Notes: generated from the sequence alone by a model not told the origin. A stretch of DNA of 13,769 nt from Flavobacteriales bacterium (GCA_015660615.1 DQKQ01000068.1:1-13769); one strand, 5' to 3'; counted from the stretch's first letter, positions 5,471-12,552 are shown. Made by a program: numbers and translations.

Positions 5471-7726
5471 ATGCGTAACTTTTACTCTACAGTTGCAGTA
5501 CTGTTAATTATTGCCACTTGTTCTTTCTCGGCCATAGGACAAATCAACTACGGTGGATCACCATCGTTCATTATTAACCAAGACATCTTGTCTGAAACCA
5601 GAGTAGTAATGCCTGCAATCTCGAGAGATATTTTAGCTCAAGAAGATGCCGTTACTGACCAGATTAAAGAGGTGCCTTGGAGATTTGGTGTAGAAAACGA
5701 AGTTAATTTCTCGCCAATAAATAGCGGATACTGGACTATAGAGGGAGACGAACAAGTATGGCGCTTAGAAATCTCTTGCCCAGATGCAACTTCTGTGTCA
5801 GTGAGATTTGCCGAATTCGGATTAGAAAAGGGTGCTTATTTGTTTGTTTGGTCTAAAAATAGCCACGAATTCATCGGAAAATTTGACCACAGATCTAAGA
5901 AAGACTGGGGAGGGTTAGCAACTGGAGTGGTTGAAGGATCAGAAGTTATCGTTGAATTACATCAACCGATTTCGATGGGGACAACCGCTCCCATTCTAAT
6001 AGACCAAATTGTTTACGGATACCGTAGCTTACTACTATACCCAGGTAGTCAAGCAGCAGTTGAGCGTGGGCCATTCGGAAACTCAGGAGCTTGTAACATT
6101 AATGTTAACTGCCCTGAAGGCGCACTTTGGGCAACCGAGAAGCGCTCAGTGGCACTCATCGTTCAAGGTGGCTTCGCGGCTTGCACCGGTGCTCTAATAA
6201 ATAACACTTTAAACGACGGCACTCCATACTTCCTTACAGCTAACCATTGCTTAGGAAATCCTGCAGCATGGCTTTACTACTTCAACCATGAGAGCGCAAC
6301 TTGCGACGGAAACACCGGGCCTACTAACCAATCAGTCAGTGGTGGGACTATGCTAGTAAGCAACGGAGCTTCTGACTACGCACTTCTCGAGCTAAGTGAA
6401 ACTCCGCCTGCATCATTTAACGTACAGTATGCGGGGTGGGACGCTTCTGGAGACACACCTCTAAATGCAACAGGGATCCACCATCCATCGGGTGATGTCA
6501 AAAAGATTTGCTTCGAAGAAGATAGTCCTTATTTCGCTTCAGCAGGTGGAGCAGCTGTTTGGATGATAGACCAGTGGGAACTTGGAGTTACAGAACCAGG
6601 ATCTTCTGGAGCTCCTCTTTTTGACAACAACCACCGCATTATAGGACAGTTGTACGGAGGTGCTGCAGCATGTGCTGGAAATGTCAATAACGGCCAACTT
6701 GACTACTATGGGCGGCTTAATGAAAGCTACACTCTAGGAGCTGCTGAATACCTAGATCCTACCGGATCTGGCATAATGGCTTGGGACGGTTTTCCTGACG
6801 GAGCTGTTTCTTATGCTAACGATGCGGGGATTTCTATCGAAGGAGCTCCTGATGGACTTCTTTGTGGAGCTGCAAGTATTTCTCTTGATATGGTTCTTAT
6901 GAATACAGGAACTGAAACTCTGACATCGGCTACGCTTATTTACAACGTCAACGGGACTAGTGCTCAGCAAGTTAATTGGACTGGAAACCTTACACAATAT
7001 GAGTCTGAGACTATTTCAATCCCTACTTTCGATGCTATAGGAGGAGAAAACACTGTAACAGCAGAAGTAAGCAACCCCAACGGAATCGCTGATGAGAATC
7101 TACTTAACAACAATTCTGCAGTTTCATTCTCTACTTTCTCAGGAGAGACACTTGACTTAACGCTTGCAATAACTTTAGATGACTGGGGTTCTGAAATCAC
7201 TTGGGAGGTTCTGGAACTAGGAACTGTACTCTACTCCGGCGGACCATATGACGATGGAGAAGATGGGGAAATCATTATCGAGGATTTATGCTTGGAAGAA
7301 GGTTGCTATATTTTTAAAATCATGGATTCTTACGGAGATGGTCTGTGCTGTGAATACGGACTTGGACACTGGGAGATTTTAAATGATGAAGGAGCAATCA
7401 TTTCATACAGCAATGGAGAATTCGGTGAATCTGAAACCGACCAATTCTGTACAGATGACGAACCCAATGGAATTGATGCTTTTTCTAACATAGAAGGTCT
7501 TGTTTACCCAAATCCTGCGAATGAAAGCTTAACGATTGAGTTCCCGACAATGGAGGGACGTATTGTCATTACTGACCTTGAAGGCCGCACAATAATGAAT
7601 TTTAACCTTGTAGCTGAGACGAGCAAAAACCTTGACGTTAGCTCTTGGTCTGAGGGGATGTATCTCATAACATTTGTGGGCGCAGATTCAGAAATCATTA
7701 CGCGACGAATCACAATAACTCACTAA
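5471..7726 (+). CDS. Secreted lysyl-endopeptidase-like serine protease with T9SS sorting domain
   Basis: Extracellular trypsin-fold protease of the Achromobacter protease I (lysyl endopeptidase) type. Numbered from the ATG at 5471 (751 residues): signal peptide 1-24; pro-region to about 203; protease domain about 205-425; CARDB-like beta domain about 448-556; a cysteine-rich domain with DSYGDGLCC (619-627); C-terminal T9SS sorting domain about 677-751 (YPNPANESL... GMYLITF). The catalytic triad is His259 in TANHC, Asp302 in SDYALLEL and Ser379 in EPGSSGAP. Cysteines at 208, 214, 238 and 260 have the 6-24-22 spacing of the Achromobacter enzyme. The pocket Asp is present in LDYYGR (411), suggesting cleavage after Lys. 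Exported by Sec, then T9SS. A TTG at 5459 would add four residues; the ATG gives a better signal peptide. Confidence 0.9.
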   Translation: MRNFYSTVAVLLIIATCSFSAIGQINYGGSPSFIINQDILSETRVVMPAISRDILAQEDAVTDQIKEVPWRFGVENEVNFSPINSGYWTIEGDEQVWRLEISCPDATSVSVRFAEFGLEKGAYLFVWSKNSHEFIGKFDHRSKKDWGGLATGVVEGSEVIVELHQPISMGTTAPILIDQIVYGYRSLLLYPGSQAAVERGPFGNSGACNINVNCPEGALWATEKRSVALIVQGGFAACTGALINNTLNDGTPYFLTANHCLGNPAAWLYYFNHESATCDGNTGPTNQSVSGGTMLVSNGASDYALLELSETPPASFNVQYAGWDASGDTPLNATGIHHPSGDVKKICFEEDSPYFASAGGAAVWMIDQWELGVTEPGSSGAPLFDNNHRIIGQLYGGAAACAGNVNNGQLDYYGRLNESYTLGAAEYLDPTGSGIMAWDGFPDGAVSYANDAGISIEGAPDGLLCGAASISLDMVLMNTGTETLTSATLIYNVNGTSAQQVNWTGNLTQYESETISIPTFDAIGGENTVTAEVSNPNGIADENLLNNNSAVSFSTFSGETLDLTLAITLDDWGSEITWEVLELGTVLYSGGPYDDGEDGEIIIEDLCLEEGCYIFKIMDSYGDGLCCEYGLGHWEILNDEGAIISYSNGEFGESETDQFCTDDEPNGIDAFSNIEGLVYPNPANESLTIEFPTMEGRIVITDLEGRTIMNFNLVAETSKNLDVSSWSEGMYLITFVGADSEIITRRITITH

Positions 7727-7741
7727 CCAAATGAAGCGCAG

Positions 7742-8839
7742 ATGATAGGATTTGCTACTATACTTGCGCTATTTGGACTTATAACTAGAGGGGTTTGGGC
7801 TATGTACTTTAGTGCAAGGCGCAAGCCCCTTTCTTCTACTCCGATAAAAAATATACACAACGTAAACTTCAGTATTGTTGTGTGTATGCACAATGAGGCT
7901 CAGCATGTTGATGCATTAATTAATTCTCTTTTAGACCAAACCCCTTCCCCTCCGGAAATACTTATCATCAACGACGGTAGCACCGATGAAACCTCTGAAA
8001 AACTAAATGCCTTTCTAGATAAAAACGAATCAATTAGGGTGATTCATTTAAAGAGTGGAGGAATTGGGAAAAAGAGGCCGCTAGCTACAGGCATTAAAGA
8101 AGCAAAGCACAATATAATTTTGTGTACTGATGCAGATTGTATTCCACAAAGCAATGATTGGGCGGCCTTAATGGTTGAAAGCTTAGGAGATAAATACCAA
8201 CTTAAACTTGGCGTAAGCTTACCGTTTAAAGGCAGTGGGTTTTTAGGGAAATTACAAAGTTTTGAAGCTGAGAGAATAGCTCTAAACTATATCGGAATGG
8301 CCGAATCTGGCTATCCCTATATGGGTGTTGGTCGCAACCTTGCTTTTTTAAAATCTAGCTGGGAAAGTGTGGGTGGATTTGACAGTCACTTACACATTGC
8401 CTCGGGTGATGATGATTTATTTGTTCAGGACATGGTGGAAAGTGGAGTAAGTGTGGGGACTGTAGTAAGGAAGGAGGGGCAGAGTAATTCTGTTTGGCCT
8501 AACACATGGAGAAAGTGGATGAGCCAAATGAAGCGGCACTTATCCGCAAGCACAAACTACAGGAAATCAACTCTTGTCTTGTTAAGCTTACCAGTGATCG
8601 CCGACTTAATGATCTATATAGGGGTAGTTCTCGAGTTTATACACAGTAATGTTTGGATAGCAATTGGTATACTGGGGTTAAATGCAATGATTAGAGGTCT
8701 TATCTTTCGAACATTCCTGCTTAGAGCTGGTCGTCCCGGTAGAAATGCGTTCATGCTTTTGTTTGAACCTTTCATGGGGTTAATTAGGCAAGTTCTTTCA
8801 TTGCAGGTTCTGATTTCGAATCCTAAACAATGGAAATAA
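7742..8839 (+). CDS. Membrane family 2 glycosyltransferase
   Basis: A 365-residue GT-A fold glycosyltransferase, likely acting at the cytoplasmic face of the inner membrane on an envelope glycan or lipid. One hydrophobic segment (2-20) precedes the catalytic domain. Visible motifs are FSIVVCMHNE (43-52), INDGSTDE (76-83), the metal-binding DAD within CTDADC (128-133), GVGRNLAF (195-202), the acceptor-site GDDD (222-225) and RKWMSQMKRH (257-266), in the place of the QxxRW motif. Two or three C-terminal membrane helices follow (about 276-298, 302-322, 335-355). It starts 15 bases after the protease and overlaps the sigma factor gene by 10 bases, so it is probably co-transcribed and perhaps coupled with it. 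Donor and acceptor cannot be told from the sequence. Confidence 0.9.
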   Translation: MIGFATILALFGLITRGVWAMYFSARRKPLSSTPIKNIHNVNFSIVVCMHNEAQHVDALINSLLDQTPSPPEILIINDGSTDETSEKLNAFLDKNESIRVIHLKSGGIGKKRPLATGIKEAKHNIILCTDADCIPQSNDWAALMVESLGDKYQLKLGVSLPFKGSGFLGKLQSFEAERIALNYIGMAESGYPYMGVGRNLAFLKSSWESVGGFDSHLHIASGDDDLFVQDMVESGVSVGTVVRKEGQSNSVWPNTWRKWMSQMKRHLSASTNYRKSTLVLLSLPVIADLMIYIGVVLEFIHSNVWIAIGILGLNAMIRGLIFRTFLLRAGRPGRNAFMLLFEPFMGLIRQVLSLQVLISNPKQWK

Positions 8840-9438
8840 ACCCAAATCTCTCCGAGAAAGCAAAGCATGACTATGCGCTTATTCTAAGAGCTACTGAAGA
8901 TAGCGACCAGAAAGCCTATGCTGAGCTAATGGAGAGGTATAGGGATTCTATTTTTCATCTATGTCGCAAGATGGTTTTCAATGATGATGACGCTGACGAT
9001 TTGACTATTGAAACTTTCGGGAAAGCTTTTCAGAGACTTAAGCAATACACCCCTGCGTTTGCTTTCTCTACATGGCTGTTTAAAATTGCATCAAATCACT
9101 GTATTGATTTTATTCGTAAAAAGAGGATAAACGCACTGTCACTTGACAAAGGCATAGCAACTGAAGATGGAGGTAGTATTCAATTTACGGTGAAGGACGA
9201 CGCGCCAGACCCTATTGAAACCCTTGAAAAGAAGCAAAGAGTTGAAAAGATGAGGTTAGTTGTATCAGAACTTAAACCCCGCTATCGAAGACTTGTAGAA
9301 CTGAGGTATTTTGAGGAATATAGCTACGATGAAATAGCACTTGAACTAGACTTACCACTTGGCACAGTAAAAGCACAACTTTATCGTGCACGAGACATAC
9401 TTGCCAGCGTAATGGAAGGTTCAAAAAAACACCTATAA
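8830..9438 (+). CDS. ECF-like RNA polymerase sigma factor (sigma-70 family)
   Basis: A 202-residue sigma factor with only regions 2 and 4. Region 2 spans about 30-97 (YAELMERYRDSIFHLC, DDADDLTIETFGKAF, then FSTWLFKIASNHCIDFIRKKR). A linker with acidic residues (105-133) leads to region 4 at about 134-190 (LKPRYRRLVELRYFEEYSYDEIA, LPLGTVKAQLYRAR helix-turn-helix). The ATG lies inside the last codons of the glycosyltransferase gene (10-base overlap), suggesting translational coupling. rsmG follows after 10 bases. No anti-sigma factor gene is adjacent, so control may be by transcription or a distant partner. Its target promoters are unknown. Confidence 0.92.
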   Translation: MEINPNLSEKAKHDYALILRATEDSDQKAYAELMERYRDSIFHLCRKMVFNDDDADDLTIETFGKAFQRLKQYTPAFAFSTWLFKIASNHCIDFIRKKRINALSLDKGIATEDGGSIQFTVKDDAPDPIETLEKKQRVEKMRLVVSELKPRYRRLVELRYFEEYSYDEIALELDLPLGTVKAQLYRARDILASVMEGSKKHL

Positions 9439-9448
9439 AGAGATAAAT

Positions 9449-10072
9449 ATGACAGAAATTGTTTTAGGCTACTTCCCTAATCTTAGTGAAACTCAACGAA
9501 AACAATTTGAAATTCTTGCGCGTAGTTTTCCAGAATGGAATAATAAAATAAATTTAGTGTCCAGAAAAGACATGGACGAATTCCAAGAGCGACATGTTCT
9601 TCACAGCCTTGCAATTTACAAAGCAATGAAATTTGCTCCTGGCTCAAGAATTTTAGATGTCGGAACTGGAGGCGGTTTGCCGGGGATTCCATTAGCCATC
9701 TTGATGCCAGAGGTTAACTTTGTTTTATGTGATAGTACCGGAAAGAAAATAAAAGTAGTTCATGCGTTGGTGGATGAACTGGATTTGAAGAACGTCGAGG
9801 CTGTTCACTCAAGAGCTGCTGATATCCCTGGGAAATTTGATTTTGTTGTAAGCCGTGCTGTGGCAAGACTTTCAACGTTTATTCCTTGGGTGGAAAATAA
9901 AATTCATAAAAGAAGTCTTAACCCTTGGCCCAACGGGATTCTATATTTAAAAGGAGGTGATCTACAAGCTGAGTTAGATGAGGTCACAAGGACTACTGAA
10001 ATTATTCCAATTTCTCAATACTTCAACGAAGAGTTTTTCGAAACCAAAGCCGTTGTTTACGTGACCCTTTAA
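9449..10072 (+). CDS. rsmG: 16S rRNA (guanine-N7) methyltransferase RsmG
   Basis: S-adenosylmethionine-dependent enzyme that makes m7G at G527 (E. coli numbering) in the 530 loop of 16S rRNA; its loss is known to give low-level streptomycin resistance. At 207 residues it has normal length. Seen are NKINLVSRKD (32-41), RHVLHSLAI (48-56), the SAM-binding DVGTGGGLPGIPLA (70-83), an acidic residue after the second strand in LCDST (93-97) and the DFVVSRAVARL segment (131-141). An older name is gidB. It sits 10 bases after the sigma factor gene and looks like the last gene of that transcript. It converges with the HxlR-family gene 34 bases on. Confidence 0.96.
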   Translation: MTEIVLGYFPNLSETQRKQFEILARSFPEWNNKINLVSRKDMDEFQERHVLHSLAIYKAMKFAPGSRILDVGTGGGLPGIPLAILMPEVNFVLCDSTGKKIKVVHALVDELDLKNVEAVHSRAADIPGKFDFVVSRAVARLSTFIPWVENKIHKRSLNPWPNGILYLKGGDLQAELDEVTRTTEIIPISQYFNEEFFETKAVVYVTL

Positions 10073-10083
10073 GCTCTTAATAA

Positions 10084-10106
10084 TGATCAGAAAGTTGATC
10101 AATTAT
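10084..10106 (+). terminator. Weak possible terminator after rsmG
   Basis: TGATCA at 10084-10089 can pair with TGATCA at 10096-10101 around GAAAGT, followed by an A/T-rich stretch with T-runs. The stem is only six pairs and low in G+C, so it may not be functional. Confidence 0.25.
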
Positions 10107-10433
10107 TTATTTTGGCATCTGGTGCTTAGTGACCCAATGGTCAATAGAAACAAGAACGGGTTCAAGTTCTTGAGAAGCATGCGTCAAGGAATACTCAACT
10201 CTTGGGGGAGTTTCTTTAAAGGATTCTCTTTTAATTAATCCATCATCTTCCATTTGCTTGAGGTGATCAGTTAATACCTTTCTTGACACACCATCAATTC
10301 TGGTGGCCAATTGACCAAATCTAAGTTTTCTATTTCTTAAATTGTAGATAATCGCAAGTTTCCATTTACCTCCTAATTTATCGGTAAATACACTTGCTGA
10401 ACATAGTTTACTCATCTTTTTCATGTTAGTCAC
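10107..10433 (-). CDS. HxlR-family winged-helix transcriptional regulator
   Basis: A 108-residue MarR-like regulator of the HxlR family. The family signature is clear: Cys11 ten residues before the GGKWKLAIIYNL helix (21-32), then the DNA-binding region RFGQLATRIDGVSRKVLTDHL (38-58, key residues) with MEDDGLIKR (61-69) and the wing ETPPRVEYSLT (74-84). The single N-terminal cysteine corresponds to the sensor cysteine of YodB/HypR-type members that respond to quinones, diamide or aldehydes; sensing here is inference. In-frame ATGs at 10424 and 10415 are possible starts; the last would put the cysteine at position 5, as in short family members. It is divergent from the YceI gene across 110 bases holding two perfect inverted repeats, so autoregulation and control of the YceI gene are likely. 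Confidence 0.92.
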   Translation of the reverse strand: MTNMKKMSKLCSASVFTDKLGGKWKLAIIYNLRNRKLRFGQLATRIDGVSRKVLTDHLKQMEDDGLIKRESFKETPPRVEYSLTHASQELEPVLVSIDHWVTKHQMPK

Positions 10434-10464
10434 CTTTATATAACCACTATTTCAATGGTTACCA

Positions 10465-10483
10465 AAATGTAACAGTTACATTT
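10465..10483. promoter_or_regulatory. Perfect 19-bp inverted repeat, candidate HxlR-type operator 1
   Basis: AAATGTAACAGTTACATTT has nine-base arms around a central A (10474). It lies in the divergent gap between the HxlR-family and YceI genes and contains the half-sites GTAAC and GTTAC. These also occur in the second palindrome and once more as GTTAC at 10458-10462. Its place, about 30 bases upstream of the proposed YceI -7 box and inside the HxlR-gene upstream region, suits control of both genes. Confidence 0.6.
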
Positions 10484-10497
10484 AGAAACTATTATTA

Positions 10498-10516
10498 GTT
10501 ACTTTGCGAAAGTAAC
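10498..10516. promoter_or_regulatory. Perfect inverted repeat over the YceI -7 region, candidate operator 2
   Basis: GTTACTTTGCGAAAGTAAC has eight-base arms around GCG. Its centre is 33 bases, about three helical turns, from that of the first palindrome, and it shares the GTTAC/GTAAC half-sites. It contains TTACTTTG (10499-10506), a one-mismatch fit to TAnnTTTG, so a protein bound here would cover the likely YceI promoter. No good -33 box is seen. Confidence 0.55.
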
Positions 10517-10543
10517 ACAAAATAATTAATAAATATTTTCAAT

Positions 10544-11206
10544 ATGAATACTTCAACAGTACCTAAATGCCAATGTGGCAAAACAAAAGATCCAAATGGA
10601 AATTGTGATGGATCACATGCCAACAAATATAAATCCTTAAAAAACGTCGCACTAAGTATTGCTGTTATATTCATTGGTTTGACCTTTCAAAATTTTACGT
10701 CTTTTAAAAAGAATGTCGTCGATGTAAAAACCAGCAGTATCCAATGGAAGGCTGAAAAGGTTGTGGGGTCACATGAGGGTGAAATCTCACTTAAATCTGG
10801 AGAACTTATTTATGATGATGGAAATTTGGTTGGAGGAAGCTTTACCATAGACATGAATAGCTTAATCTGTACGGACTTATCTGGAGAATATAAAGGGAAA
10901 TTAGAAGGTCATTTAAAATCTGAAGATTTTTTCAATGTTGAGACATTTAGTACTGCAAGTCTCGTAATCAAAAATGTGCAGAAAAACAATTCGAATAAAC
11001 ATACAATCACTGCAGACTTAACGATAAAAGGGATTACAAAGTCAATTGTTTTTGAATCTGTTGTCGAGAAAAATAAGTTAACGGCAAAGATTCAAATAGA
11101 TCGAACTCAGTTCAATGTTAAATATGGTTCAGGAAGTTTCTTTGACGGACTTGGAGATAATATGATCTATGATGAATTTGACTTGACCATCAACTTGATG
11201 ATATAG
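10544..11206 (+). CDS. Membrane-anchored YceI-family protein with N-terminal CDGSH-like motif
   Basis: A 220-residue protein in three parts. Residues 9-25 read CQCGKTKDPNGNCDGSH, close to the CDGSH iron-sulfur motif (CxCx2[ST]...P...CDGxH) but with altered spacing around the Pro. Residues about 33-50 form one hydrophobic segment. Residues about 60-219 are a YceI domain, a lipocalin-like beta-barrel known to bind isoprenoid chains such as polyprenyl quinone: KTSSIQWKAEK, GSFTIDMNSL, HLKSEDFFNVETF, LTIKGITKSI and ending FDLTINLMI. Predicted topology has the motif in the cytoplasm and the barrel in the periplasm. It is divergent from the HxlR-family regulator, with two palindromes between, and is followed by a strong terminator. 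A/T-rich codon use is somewhat stronger than in the neighbours. Whether the short motif binds a metal or cluster is not known. Confidence 0.88.
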   Translation: MNTSTVPKCQCGKTKDPNGNCDGSHANKYKSLKNVALSIAVIFIGLTFQNFTSFKKNVVDVKTSSIQWKAEKVVGSHEGEISLKSGELIYDDGNLVGGSFTIDMNSLICTDLSGEYKGKLEGHLKSEDFFNVETFSTASLVIKNVQKNNSNKHTITADLTIKGITKSIVFESVVEKNKLTAKIQIDRTQFNVKYGSGSFFDGLGDNMIYDEFDLTINLMI

Positions 11207-11230
11207 CTTAGTACAATATTCTGTAAAAGA

Positions 11231-11258
11231 AGAAAAGACCCACCTCTGGGTCTTTTCT
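11231..11258. terminator. Bidirectional rho-independent terminator
   Basis: AGAAAAGACCCA (11231-11242) pairs with TGGGTCTTTTCT (11247-11258) around CCTC, giving 12 perfect pairs. T-rich ends on both strands let it stop both the YceI transcript (plus) and the response-regulator transcript (minus). Confidence 0.85.
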
Positions 11259-11281
11259 ATACCTGCAAGAAAATTGAAACC

Positions 11282-11302
11282 AACATAGTCATTGACCATG
11301 TT
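11282..11302. repeat. Imperfect inverted repeat in the convergent gap
   Basis: Ten-base arms AACATAGTCA and TGACCATGTT around a central T, with one mismatch. It lies between the terminator and the end of the response-regulator gene. It has no T-tract, so it is not a clear terminator. The purpose is unknown; chance cannot be excluded. Confidence 0.3.
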
Positions 11303-11356
11303 ACCAATTAGACGTGTTAATTATCAAGGGGTTGCCTTTAATTGAAAAAAATAATT

Positions 11357-12088
11357 TTATTTTTCGATTTTGCTATCAAACCTATAGCCTACGCCCCTTA
11401 CAGAGTGAAAATAAAGCGGTGATTTGGGGTTAGGCTCAAAATATTTCCTAAAAGAAAGAAGATAATTGTCAATAGTACGCGTGTTAGGATAAACTGAATA
11501 CCCCCAAATAGTTTCTAAAATCTCCTCTCTGCTGACCACTTCTCCATTTTTAGAAGTTAAAAGTCTAAGTAACATTATCTCTCTTTTAGAGATTTTCTTT
11601 ATCTGACCATCATGAGTTACTATTGAATACTGATCAAACCTTATCTCACCTTTCCCAATTTTTAAAACATCTAAATCGAGAGCAACTCCTACAGCACCGT
11701 AATCCGATGATCGCTTAGATTGTTCGATTAATCTTGCCAACCTTAGAAGCAGTTCATCAACACTAAACGGTTTACCCAGATAATCATCAGCTCCTAAAAG
11801 AAGTCCTTCAAGTCTTTCTGGACCAGAATTCTTCGCTGTAAGAAAAAGAATGGGCATTTTGTGCCCCTCTACTCTTATGATAGAACATACTTGAAACCCA
11901 TCCATAACAGGAAGCATAACATCTAAAATTACCGCATCAATTCGCTGGCTTCTAACTACTTCAAGCGCATCGACACCATCATCAACGGCTACAACATGGT
12001 AGCCTTCGGCTTTTAGATTCATTACTAACATCTTTTGAAGAGATGAATCATCTTCAACAACAAGTACTCTGTTAGCTTTTTCAGACAT
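11357..12088 (-). CDS. OmpR-family response regulator (orphan in this window)
   Basis: A 243-residue two-component response regulator. The receiver domain (about 7-122) has the acidic pair in VVEDD (10-14), the phospho-acceptor Asp56 in ILDVMLP, Thr84 in LTAK and Lys106 in GKPF. The OmpR/PhoB winged-helix domain (about 148-239) has ISKREIMLLRLL, VVSREEILETIWG, the recognition helix in NTRTIDNYLLSFRKYF and the wing VRGVGYRF. No histidine kinase gene is adjacent, so its partner lies elsewhere or it integrates several inputs; it resembles the RprY-like regulators common in Bacteroidota. It is divergent from menI with a 56-base gap in which both promoters seem to overlap, so it could influence the men genes; that is inference. 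Confidence 0.95.
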   Translation of the reverse strand: MSEKANRVLVVEDDSSLQKMLVMNLKAEGYHVVAVDDGVDALEVVRSQRIDAVILDVMLPVMDGFQVCSIIRVEGHKMPILFLTAKNSGPERLEGLLLGADDYLGKPFSVDELLLRLARLIEQSKRSSDYGAVGVALDLDVLKIGKGEIRFDQYSIVTHDGQIKKISKREIMLLRLLTSKNGEVVSREEILETIWGYSVYPNTRTIDNYLLSFRKYFEPNPKSPLYFHSVRGVGYRFDSKIEK

Positions 12089-12096
12089 TTGCTAAT

Positions 12097-12104
12097 TAGA
12101 TTTG
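12097..12104 (+). promoter_or_regulatory. -7 box of the menI-menF-menD promoter
   Basis: TAGATTTG matches TAnnTTTG exactly. Transcription would begin near 12109-12112, giving a leader of about 34 bases to the menI ATG. No clear TTG is found at the expected -33 position. Confidence 0.45.
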
Positions 12105-12122
12105 CATAATATTTTAGAGATA

Positions 12123-12130
12123 CAAATTTA
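12123..12130 (-). promoter_or_regulatory. -7 box of the response-regulator promoter
   Basis: On the minus strand TAAATTTG matches TAnnTTTG exactly. The start would be near 12116, giving a leader of about 28 bases. The box lies beyond the likely menI start site, so the two polymerase footprints would overlap. No clear -33 box is seen. Confidence 0.45.
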
Positions 12131-12144
12131 CAAGGATAACATCA

Positions 12145-12552
12145 ATGATTAACGAACAAGATTTCAATAAAGACTTCGGCAAAGGAACTATAGCTGAAGT
12201 TCTTGGTATTGAAATAACTTCTGTTGAAGAAGGAATCGTGAAAGGCAAGATGCCTGTTGATTCTAGAACTCACCAACCATATGGCATGCTACATGGTGGA
12301 GCAAGCGTCGTTCTCGCTGAAACCCTCGGTTCTATAGGTTCTCATTTTTTAGTGGAAAATAAAGGGAAAGCGGCTGTCGGGTTAGAGGTAAATGCAAATC
12401 ACCTTAAGAGCATTCGATCAGGTTGGGTTTTTGGTGAAGCTAGGATAGTTAAAAAAGGAGGGAGAGTACATGTTTGGTCTATAGAATTAAAGGATAAAGA
12501 GGGTGAATTAATCTGCACTTCAAGGCTCACCGTAATGATTGTCACTTTATGA
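12145..12552 (+). CDS. menI: 1,4-dihydroxy-2-naphthoyl-CoA hydrolase, hotdog thioesterase
   Basis: Releases 1,4-dihydroxy-2-naphthoate from its CoA ester, a late step of menaquinone head-group synthesis. The 135-residue hotdog-fold protein closely follows E. coli YdiI/MenI: MPVDSRTHQPYGMLHGGAS (36-54), the catalytic Glu59 in VVLAETLGS, GLEVNANHLKS (about 79-89), HVWSIEL and CTSRLTV near the end. YdiI-like paralogues of the PaaI thioesterase group act on other acyl-CoAs, but the menF and menD neighbours make the menaquinone role likely. It starts the men operon and overlaps menF by the four bases ATGA, which points to translational coupling. Confidence 0.88.
   Translation: MINEQDFNKDFGKGTIAEVLGIEITSVEEGIVKGKMPVDSRTHQPYGMLHGGASVVLAETLGSIGSHFLVENKGKAAVGLEVNANHLKSIRSGWVFGEARIVKKGGRVHVWSIELKDKEGELICTSRLTVMIVTL

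Noticed and set aside
11346..11364. A/T-only hairpin over the response-regulator stop codon as a terminator
   Set aside because: Eight A/T pairs with a two-base loop are too weak; the nearby G/C-containing bidirectional hairpin is a much better terminator.
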